Shown: positions 40,301 to 52,700 of the stretch, piece by piece
Layout of the letters: each line of letters begins with the position of its first letter
Numbering within the stretch: position 1 is the stretch's first letter
Source of the DNA: Megaustenia siamemsis
Lineage: Eukaryota; Mollusca; Gastropoda; Stylommatophora; Ariophantidae
Assembly: GCA_032433765.1 (NCBI GenBank)
Contig: JAVIAB010000092.1
Span: forward strand, 67,217,666 to 67,281,665
Direction: 5' to 3'
Length of the DNA: 64,000 nt
Position numbers and translations under genes: made by a program
Notes under the pieces: model-generated
What the model was told of the DNA's origin: nothing
The model's input: only the letters and a program-made list of their open reading frames with translations
Databases searched by the model: none

Positions 40301-43300
40301 CTCTTCTAATATCTTCAGCTCTTTATTATTTTCTTTACATGTTACATTACAAATTATTTGGTTACATCTCATCTCTGTAATCATGATCATCATTCTCTTG
40401 ATGTTAATGTTCATTTTCAACATGAGTAGTACAATGTTTGCATCAAAACTGTTGTATAACGCTCTTTTTTGTATATATCATCATATCCCTATTTCAATCT
40501 AAATTTTCCTTTTTGATGATACTATACCTTCCATGCCACCACAATTTTTTATCATACAGATATAGTTTAGGAAGAAGTTTGTCAGCTCTGTGCCCATGAA
40601 AATTCATGCTCTCAATGCTCTAATCCAGATGGTTGAGGTACTGGGCCCATTTTACATCAAGAACTATCTAAGGGTTTATCTGAATTGAAGAGTGTTCACA
40701 AGTGCTAAAAAGGTTATAAATAATTTAGTAAATTTCACTTACCAGATGCTACCCTTTTTGCTATTACCTTTCATTTTGAACCATAGTTTCATTTATGATT
40801 AGTTGGGATAAATATAAACTAATAACTTAAAAAAATAACAAGAGAAATGATACATGCAAGTAAATATTGGAAGATCAGAACAAAAAAAATACAAATGTAG
40901 GGATAAATTTACTCAATGTAGTGTGTACTTTTCTATGGTTCACAAACTGGAAGTTAAGATGACATTAAGTTTAATAACCTTAAAATATGCTTATTTAATT
41001 TAAGAAATTTCAATAAATACATGTATTTATGAGGGCAGGCACCTCAGGCATGGAAAATCCTTGATACCCAAGCGTCCATAAGGAGAATAAGCGATCTCAA
41101 TGACATTAGGGCTCACAAGGATTGGATAGAAGTAACAGTGGAAAAAAGAGGCTATCCTATGTAATCATTCAGCTCAGTTGGGAGTATCTCAACTGGGCTT
41201 ATGGAGCTACTGAAGTCATATACTGAAAATAGAAATGAATGTCATCACCTCAGGGCACTGTCCTCTACACAGTTTGTATCCCATAGACAATGCAGCAATT
41301 GGGGCTTTGTGGAACACACCACCTTGTTCGAGACATATGTTGATATAAATGCATAGCAATAATTGATCGCTGAGGAATGGGCATTGTCGCATACCAACAC
41401 GGTTGAGAAGTGAATAGGGAATCATTTGCCCTGTTAGGTTTCTGAATGCAGTTTGTGACATTTTTGTGTGTTTTTATGGATATAACAAAAGTATTGAAGA
41501 GTTAATTTATGTATATTTTATCCAGTAATGCTTTTGCTATCTAATAGATCATGATCATGATCTATTAGATTAAATATTTATCCCAGCTAAATCATAAATG
41601 AAACTATGGTTCAAAATGAAAGGTAATAACAATGAAAGGTAATTCAATTGTTTATGATGAATGATGATATCGTATCATGGAGAATAGATGGCTGTGTTCA
41701 CTTTCTGTGCGGTTTTGCCTTATGTCTTTTGGCGTGTGCTGAGACTGCTATGATGGGGACTACAGCTACCTTTCTTTGTTTGGGAGATGAGATCGTAAAT
41801 CAGATGATTCTATTGGCATGGGCAGTTGAGGAATTATGGATTTTAATTCATTTGCAGTGATACCGAGGCCTTCCATAACCATAACAATTTGTAGCTTTTG
41901 TAACTAAATATTGATCTAGTTAGTAATGAATAAGTTCTTATTTATTTGTTTATCAACAGAGCTCTCAACATTCAACCACCTGTTCATGTGACTCAGAAGT
42001 TTCACTCTTATTATGATGGACATTTAGACAGCACATCAAGGATAAACCAACAAAATGGAGAATGAAATTATGGGTAGCAGGAGATCATAGATGCAGTAAC
42101 AGGATATAAATATAACTTTGAAGTATACACAGTGAATGACTCAGTTCCTCAAAACTAAGTTTGGGATCTAACATTGTTATGAAACTATGCAAAAGCTTTT
42201 TCAGTGATATATACAGAATATTTATAGATAATTATTATATTTCTTTTAATTTATTTATAAATGTATTAAAAAGGAAAAATGTTAGCTTGTGGCACCATTT
42301 TAGTAAACCATAGGGGTCTCCAGCAGAGTTAAAAATATGTGGTACCAGGTAAAAGTGCAAGATGTCAGATGAGATAGGTTAGAAGGGACAATGTAGAGAT
42401 TATTCAGTAGAAGGATAATAAAACTGTTAATATGATTATCACTATGCTCAAATCTTTAAATTCTAAAACATCATGCATATGTAGAACAAAATGCAATAGT
42501 ATCTTTTAAGAAATAAATGTTGACCTGCCAGTGATTATAATAAGTATGTGGAAGGAGAAAATAGGTCTGATTAATTATTATCTTATATAAAACCCTTAGG
42601 AAAACCAATAAGTGCTTGGAAACTTTATTTTATAATTTTATAGACATAGCTAAGGCTAATGCTTTTATATTATTTTAAGAATATAAAAATAACATCTGGA
42701 TATACAACTTTGCTATGGCCTAAGAATTGTTGACAGCTTCAGTTTACTAAGGAGCTCATAATGAAACTTCCTGGTATAGATCAGACTATTACTGTCCCAC
42801 TGTTTCAGATTGTAAAGAAAGTAAATGACTGCCATCAGGTTGTTCCAGCTACATCTGATTTGTCACTAAATTGTTTTCTGTTACCAAACCAAAAAAATGT
42901 TAAAAAGTGAAGAAGTGAAATTATATATCAAGCATAAAATAAGCATCAAATTGATTACATAATTATAACAATTAGATTTAGAAACAGTCTGGTGTGTGTG
43001 TGAAAACTAAACCAGGGGCAGATTGCAATAGTGATCATATACCAGTTGTGGGAAAGCTTAGAGTAAAATTAAAAGCAGCAAAATGAGCTTCAGTTAACAT
43101 TAAGTTAAATTTAGATTTACTCATATCAGACAAGAAGTTGCAAGACAAATATAACATCACAATTCAGAACCGGTACAATGCAATAGAGAAGATACAAAGC
43201 ATTGATGAACAGTGGGAAATGCTAAAACAATCAATGCAACAAACATCAAAAGAGTTCACACCACCAGTGAGGACAAATTCAGGAAAGAAATGGATAACAG

Positions 43301-46300
43301 ATAAAATTTTGCAGCTAATGGATACAAGAAGAAGAAATAAAGAAAATATAGATGAGTATAAGAGATTAAATAAATAAATTGAAATAAAATGTAATGAAAC
43401 AATAGAAGTATGGCTAAAAGAGAGATGCAAAGAGATTGAAATGCAACGAAAGGGAGATGCCAAAGCTGTATACAAACAAATTGAAGAATTAACAGGAGGA
43501 AAAACGCAATAAAAAACTTGATGTTTAAGATCAAAAGGAAGGAGAACTATTGACTGAACAAGAGAGCATAAGGAAACGATGGACAGAATAAATTTAAGAT
43601 CTTTATAATGATGAACGAACAGAAGTAAATATTAAGGATAATGGAGAAGGATCAGAAATACTCAAAGAAGAAGTGGAAGACGCCTTGCACAATATGAATG
43701 CAGGAAAAGCTCCTGGACCAGATAATATAACTAAAGAAGAGATTGAAGCCATGGGTGATTTTGGAATACAAATAATAACAAAAATATTGAATGATATCTA
43801 CAACAGTGAATATATACCAGACGACCTACTAAAATCAACATTCATAGCCCTACCAAAGAAATCTGGTGCGATTAAATGTGATGATCATCACACAATAAGC
43901 CGTATGAGTCACATGATTAAGATATTACTAAAAATCATCATGTAAAGAGTGCGAAACAAAATCAGTCCAGAAATTAGCAATGAACAGTGTGGTTTTGTTA
44001 GGGGTAAAGGAACGAGCAATGGCATATACATCATTAGATCTTTAGTAGAAAGAGCCATAGAGGTGAAAACAGATCTATATCTATGTTTCATAGATTATAC
44101 CAAAGCATTTGACAAAGTAAAGCACCAAGAAATAATCACAATTTTAGAAAGCATAAACATAGACAGCAAAGATCTAAGAATAAAAAAGAACATGTACTGG
44201 CAACAAATAGTGGCCATAAGAACTGGAAATCAATTAGGAATGTTTCAACAAATAAAACAGGGTGTTAGACAAGGTTGTGTGCTGTCACCAGATTTGTTTA
44301 ATATTTATAGTGAAATTATTTTAAGATCCATAAGGGGCATGCCTGGAATAACAATTGGAGGTCATAATATAAATAATCTAAGGTACGCTAACGATACAGT
44401 CTTAATAGCTAAGAGTGAAAACGAGTTACATGAAATGTTAGACATTATAGTGAAAGACTGCAAAAATAAGGGACTCAGCCTCACCAGGACTAAACCTAAG
44501 AATATCAATATGTTACATCTTCTCAATATTCCTGTATGGTGCAGAAACATGGACATTAGAACAAGAAAAAGAGTTCTTAAATATAATGTAGAGCCAGTCT
44601 TAACATTTGGATGTGAATCATGGACAATAAGACAACAGACAAGAAAATTACTGGAGGCTGTAGAAATGTGGTTTTACAGAAAAATGTTGAGAATACCATC
44701 GACAACTAAGAAGAGAAATGAAAACATTCTGAAAGAGGCCAAAGCAAAAGAGAGCTAATTTCCAATATTAGGAAGAAACAATCATCATTTTTTGGCCATG
44801 TATTGAGAAGAGAACAGCTGGAATATATTGTAATATCTGGGAAAAGTGAGGGACGAAGAGATAGAGGGAAGCAAAGAGAAAAGATACCAGACAGCTTAAG
44901 AGAATGGCTTGGCAGAAGGTGAACAACAGAAATGATAAATAACTGCCAAGATCGAAAGTTGACGAGAGACATGATCACATATGCCAGCAGGCCTGGTACT
45001 TGATGATGATGGTAGTACTCTGGGAAAATGAGGAATGCTGCTTCGTATCGTGAGTTTCGATGCTTGAAGTGACACTGTCCAGAAGTCTTCGAACACATCT
45101 GGAAAGGGGGCCAAGCACATTTGGGTGAAAACTTGCATACTAAGACACAGATTCAAATCTCGTACTTTATCTTAACACTAATGAAGTGATGAGTATTTTA
45201 GGAATGAGTCTATGTTCATGAAGATGTAGAGGGGAGAGGAAAAAACATCATTAATCTCAATCCCACAAATATTTTATTTTTATGATAGAGAGAAAGAGAA
45301 ATAGTCATAATCTATACATTGTAACATACACAAGCCAAGCTAGAGACTTCTTTGCCTCAAATTCCAAGGCTGATGTCTGTCCATGATGTTCCTGCAACTC
45401 AAGCTCAACTCTGCGACTCTGAAATACAGAATTTAAAACTAGATGTATGGAAACCAACACAGTGACATTACAACTGTCACCTCTACCTAAACATGTAAAC
45501 ATTAAAACGGAATCTGGAATACTGTAATTGAAACAGGCTGTTGGGTAAAATTAAATATATTTTTTAAATGGAAAGGTTGTGTGTAACATGAATTTATACT
45601 AAATTAAAATTAGATAATGATTGAATTAACTCTTTTCTTAATTATTTCACCCTCATAGTAAAGTGAAAAGTATACCAATCTACAACTCAAGTGACTCTGA
45701 GTTTGATTTCCTAAATGTGGAAATTTTTTTGATTCCAGATTGACTTAGCTTTGTGGTTGACCAGTCTCTTAAAATAGTACAATATATCTTATTCAGAAAA
45801 AACTGCAACCTGATATGATACTAATTACATACACCAAAGGTCATGAAAAATATTAGCCATATTAATCCATTACACCATATTAGTACTAACAACATCATAT
45901 TACTACTAACAATATATTACTACTAACACTATATTACTACAAACATCATATTTCTCATGAACAGCATAGCTTGAAGAGTACTTGTTTTTCTCTCATTTAT
46001 TTCACTCTGAAGGTGTATGTACAATCTAAGCTGAAACTTTGTTAATTTAAAATGGATTTTTATAAATGATATGCTATTTTGATAACATTAAATAAATGAA
46101 TTATTACAACATTGTTAAACAAATTAATCTTTTATTACAAATTTGTGGTGCAACCTGCAGCTCTTGGCCACAATTAGCTAAAGAGCTGGTAATTTGTCTT
46201 ACAACAAAATGCATATTTCAAGAATCTTACACAAAATTCAATACTGAAAAGACACAGGTTTATACCAAAGACTGAGTCTGTAGTTCCTTGTTAATAATAA

Positions 46301-46670
46301 TACACATAATTTACACTTTATTTGTACAGTTATTAATATTTTATTAAGTTATTTATTACATATATTTACCTCAAGCATTGACATGAACAACCTTTCCATG
46401 AAGGAATTCCATGACTGTGGCATTAAAGCACTTCGATGCCACTCTGACGGTTGAACAGGGACCTAATATAAACCATGGAAATACAACACAGATACAATTT
46501 TCAAAAAATATCTTTAATCATATATTACAAGAGCATACTTTAGTGAATAAAAGAATAAGAGGGGGCGGAGGATAAAGAAAGTAATGTATAAACAATAAAA
46601 TGTAAATAGTAGAATAAATATACTGTTCACAAAAAGCTGCATTTTAAAGAAATTTTAAAATATGAAAGAA

Positions 46671-46714
<44 letters not shown>

Positions 46715-49700
46715 CAAATATAAACTTATAAAGTTGAACGCATTCGAAAATAAATGTCTAAGGAAAATACTTGGTATAGAATGGAACGAATTCAAAACAA
46801 ACGAGGAAATTAGAGAAATCGCCAATCAACCACTAATATATTCAGTAATAAAGAAAAGACGATGGTCATACGTTGGACATGTGATGAGAAGAGATAATAA
46901 TCGAATAGCAAAGCAAGCCCTCATATGGGAAACAACAGGTAAAAGAAAAAGAGGAAGACCCAGGGAGACACTGAGAAGAACATTGATGAGAGAGGCAAGA
47001 GCAGCAGGAATCGGCTCCCTCAATGAGATAGAACTGCTTGCACAGAACAGAGACAGATGGCGAGATTTGATAAAATATCTTTAAAAGAAAACTGCTAGAA
47101 CAAAAATTCATATAGGAGAAGGTGTATCTTGGTCTACGCCCTATGGGCCGGTTACGGCTCGAAAGGTCAATAGATAGATAGATATATAATCAGATATCAT
47201 TTGTGTTTCTATGTCATTATGCCTAATTGATTATGTTTAATGAAACAGCGATTGGTGATATTAATTAAATAAGATCATTTAATACGAAAAAAATGAATAG
47301 TATGTGTTTGAATGAATTCTGGGTAGCTCATGTATTTTTTAAATTTAGCTAACAAGTTGCATACAAGGAAATATTGAAATAGATGGAGAAAAACCTAGAA
47401 AGTTCAAGAATATAGCTATCTTGACACATTATAACAAATGATGGAAAATGTAATACAGAAATAAACAAATGAATAGGAATTGGAAAAACCAATTTTAACA
47501 ACAAAAATATACTCACATCAAAGTAAATAACACAGAACTAAAACTATGAATAGCAAAATGCTATATTTACTAAATATTCCTGTATGGTGCAGAAACATGG
47601 ACATTAAATAAGAAAACAGATGAAAACTGAAGCTTTTGAAATGTGGATCTATAAGAAAAAGGGGGAAAAAGGATGGAATGAAAAAAAAGACAAACAAGGA
47701 AGTTCTGAACCAGCTGAAAATGAAAAAAAGAATTACTTAACACAATTAAAAAAAGACATCTGAAATATTTTTGATACATGAAGAGAACTTTTGTGCTTTG
47801 AGTCTACACAATGAATGAATGAACAAGTTACGGTACGAGCATACTTTTACTGAACTCCCTCATTTAACTAAAATGTTCACAAATGTAATTAAAATTTATG
47901 ATTTTAACATGAAATGGATATATTATTACAGAGAAAACTATCAGGAATTGGAGACTTTCTGTAATAATATAAAAACATACAATGTAATCACTGTATATGT
48001 CAAACCTCTTGCAGTAAAGCTGTGAATGTCTGTAGGAAAGTTTTTCCATGTCGTACAACATAATGCTTTCTGGGTCTTCCATCTCTACCCACCTCCAAAG
48101 GGGGATCATAACAAAACAGAAGTCCAGCTGTTGAAGACAGTATTAAAAAAAAAACAGCTGTAGAATAAAATTGATGAACATTTAAATACAAAAGATTCAT
48201 AACCAGCCACATCTTTTTTTCTGCGATTTTACTTTTTTACATTTTTATCACATACAAAAAATGAGTTTTACCTGCTAACCCTGGAAGTAGACCTGGCTGC
48301 TTGCATTTGTCATATTGCTGGAGCAGGAATTTCGGGATTGTCTCAATCAACTTGCCTTGATTGGCTGCAATGCCTTGTCGCCTCAAAGAACTATAGAACA
48401 CACCTCTAGGAAGATTTGATACTTCTTTGACAAGTATTGCCTGAATCAGTTTCTTATATCCTGATGAGAAAATAAATAATCAAATCAGTTATCTACTAAT
48501 GTTATTACATACATAAACAGACAATTTTGGTAAATAAACTGCCAATCCAAATCTGATAACCAAATAGGGCACTTAACATACAATAAAAATAAGCAAGCCT
48601 TTTCTGGAGAAGAGGGAAACTAGAGCACTTGGTAAATGCAAAATACAACAAAATGAGAGACTATGGATGACACAGAGAGGGAACTACAATGCTGATATTA
48701 TGTCATGGCATAAAATTAACAGTAGAACTGATCACAATACTGCAAACAAGAGATAAAATAAAAATATTATCACCTACTAACTGGCATGTTATTAAGAAAG
48801 ACAACGTTCTTCTGGTACTGTATTGATTATGTATTAAATGTCTCTCTTTATTTCAAGTTAGCAGGATATATAATTATTGCTTGTCAATCGATAATCTTCT
48901 ACTTTTATCCTTTCTTCTTTACTACCCCACCTACAAACTGATAAAAAATACATACTTTTTTCTTTAAAAAATCAGAATAATATGTTTATTGTATTTTCAA
49001 ATGACTCCCTTCCAGTTTATTTAATAGTTGGCTTCAGCAACTGGTTTGATCATCATTAATATTGAGTGCCATCTCTGCATTGAAGAATGGCTTCCATGAA
49101 ACACTATATCGCTCTGTCTCTTGTTTTGAAGGTACAGGTTGTCATAGGCTGACTTGTCCATCTTTTGATGTTACTCGTCTGTTAGTCTTGGTCTGCCTCT
49201 TTTACCTTGCATTTTTCCTTTCAAGATTACTTTTAGTAAGCTGCTGTGTCTTTTAACATGCTTAAAAAATCTCATTTGTCTTGTTTGAATTGTATTTAGT
49301 AGTTCTCTTTTCATTTTTAGTTGTTTTAAGACTTCATAGTTTATTTTCTTCTCTTTTCATCCAATTCTTCATATTCTTCTATAAATCCACCTTTCAAAGG
49401 TTTTAATATTATTTTCTGTTTTTCTTGTCTAATGTCCATGTTTCTGCACCATATAGGAAGGTTGAGAATATGTAACATTTTGCTATTCTTAGTTTCAGTC
49501 CTGGTGTTAGTTGTTTTGATGTTAGTATATTTTTCATGGCAATAAAATTACTTTTTGCCATTCCTATTCTTTTGTTTATTTCAGTTTCACATTTCAATCA
49601 CTGGTTATAGATGTGCAAAGTAGTTGTAGCTCTGAACTAAAGATCAATTCCTTCAACTTTGATATCAACTTGTTTGATAAACTCTATAAATGGTTAGCAG

Positions 49701-52700
49701 GACTGAAGAAATATCAAAGGTGTTGAATTTTGGTCTACAAAAAAATGGTATACAAGTAGGCAGTTTTTGACTCCTTATATGTCTTCTAAATACTTAATTC
49801 TATACTTCTGAAAGAATCCATTTCAGCTGAAAAAGTTAATTAATTAGCTTAATTAATTTATATGTCTGCCCTCATCTCCTAAGTGGTTACTTGGTACCTT
49901 CAGAATTTATCCAGTTCCAAAATTAATGTATCTATTTGAAATTATATAAAAACTTTCAGACCTTAATTAACATGGCCACATCTTAATTTAAAACAGTAGA
50001 TTCATATAAGGCATCCGAGCATGAGCATCAATATCTTACTGGTTAATAATCTGATTGGTTGATAAAGTTAGTATAGATTCAGTATCAGACTAATGATCTC
50101 CAGTTGACGTAGTTGAGAAATGAATGGGCACATGGTCAATGAGCTGGTGAATGTAATAGAGCACTAGCTTCCTTCACCTGCAAATGTAATGGCCGCGACT
50201 ATATAAAGTTGAATACTTCACTTCTCTGTGACACTATTTGTTATGGAACATTGAACCTAAAGGCCAAAAGCCTCTGTTAATTATATGCACATATGTCTTA
50301 ATTTAATATTTTATTAAAGTTTCATATTTTATTAATAATCTTTTGTGAACATAATTTGTACAATTTACAAAGAAGTACATTATTTTTATCTAATTAAGTT
50401 CTGACAACTAAACAATGACTAACACCTGCATACTGCTATCACCACCACAGATGTCTTACCAGCAATTTTTTCTTTATTTTTCTGTTGTTTTAAGAGTAAC
50501 ATGTAGCAATGGCCAGGAACTTGGGGAAACAATTGGTCAACATCAACAATCTGTGGTCCAGCTTTCTCAGCCTCTGCTTGCTGCTGAATCGCTGCCATCT
50601 CTGCCTGGTAGTACTGCTCTTCTGTCACCTGCCAATACACACTGTATCTGGATGTCTGTGCTTTTTCAGAGTGTTAATAAGTAATGAATGAGTGTACATA
50701 AAACTAATTAGTCATTACTTTCATATGGTTTTTATTAATTAATTTTAAAGTTATGAAATGCAGTCGGTGTTCAGGGACATATTACTTCTGATTATTGCTT
50801 ATATGTCTACTGATTTGTCAATATTCTCATCAGAATGTCAAACACAGAATTATATTTTCATTTTAGTCTATAATTCAAGTGTAGTATAGTCACAAATAAT
50901 TCAAAGAACTGTGCAGCTTTTGTTTTCACTATTCCTACTTACTGTGGTGACTTTACATCTGCATAAAAGGAGCATGATAGTCCTAGTCAACAATTCACTT
51001 AAGAGAAATAAAACTTGATATAAACCAAGATAGTAGACTCATTAATTTTGTAAGAATGATTTCCCAGTTGAAACAACTCTGACTACAAATAGATGCTGCC
51101 TTACAGAAATGTCAAGGAAACCAAAGGCTTGGGAAGCAACTTCAAATAAATGTGTGCTTAAAATAGATGTACTAGATTACAAAGTGCACAATACATATAG
51201 CACAATATACACAAATATAGCACACTTACATACTTACAACTTTACATGTTAAGAGAATTATTTACTATTGTTTCTTCATATATTATATTACAACTACTTT
51301 ACATTACAGAAAATATAACTACAGCTGATTTAAATTATTTGTGTGAATGGGAATTAATTGCTGTCACAGTGCTCCTCCCAGACAACATGTATAAACACAT
51401 CTAACCTTTCTTGGCAAGTAACTAACACGAAAGTGCGAAGAACTGAATTTAGCCAGTGCTGAGAAAGCTGCAGCACTGACCACCACATTGGAGCTGTCTG
51501 AATAAAGCCATAAGCTGCTTACTGCTTCCTCTGTAAAAGTCTGTGGAGGAGAGAAGAGATTGTTCAGCAATAAAACAAAGTAAAAAAAAAATAAATGATA
51601 CTAACATAATATTGAGATCAACCTTTAGATATTTTAAACAAATATATAATATTGCAATTTAATTATGTGAAACGTAAGGTCACCTTTGTCTTTGTCCCTG
51701 GACATGCGGAAGTACGGGGAAATGAAAGAGCGGACAGGTTGGCTAGCTGCGCTGCTGTTGAGGACGAGCAACCAATGGATCGGGCGGACATCATCAATGC
51801 CCTCCGAGAAGTGGGAAGAGCACAGGACTTCGACAAACACAGATCCACGTCACTTCTTCGGATGTTGGAAATGGGAGTTAAGGTGGGCACAGTCAGAAAT
51901 GAGAAACTTAGTGGCAGTGTAAGAAGACTTATCAACCAACATAGAACTGGAGTCGTCAGTCGCTGGACACTGCGGGAATTGCTGAGGAGGAGATCTGAGC
52001 ACCTATGGACATGTTCGGAGTGCAATGATGATGACCTACAAATAACTCAATAACACAAAAACTCAATATGTGAAACCGGTGCACTTATGCAGGCAACTGA
52101 AAATAAATTGATTTGAGATGAAATGATAAAAAAAAATTCTTCAAATATCATGGATAGATATAATAGCCAAAATATTTATCTTAAAAGACATGGACAGGTT
52201 ACATCATATTATGCATATGTGTGCTCCAAGAACTTTCTAGGAAGGAGTGAGCACCTATAGGTCTCCCCCTGAGTGCTGTGAGGTTGATTCCATAAGCTAA
52301 TAATATGATGTATAAACTAGGAAAAATTAAAAAATAGAAAAAAATGGTATGTAAGAAGCATTACGTGATAAGTGGATGACACAGACTAAATGACGTTTCG
52401 GCCCAATAGGCCTTCAGCAGGAACAAACATAAAAAAACACACACACAAAACTAATAACAAAACAACCAATACGAAAACATTCGAAATGTGTTAAAGAAAA
52501 CATAAATGTGTCTATCCTGTGTGTAAACAGAGGTCTAAACGAAAAGGAAATAGCAAAAGGAAAGTGCGGCTGTCATGAATGTACAGAAATGTGCAGAAAT
52601 ATGCGCAAATGCACACAGAACCAGAGGAGTTCACACAGGGGTCAGTGTGCAAACACAAAGGAGAAAGAATAGAACAGTAGACTAACAGGTGCTCAAAAGG

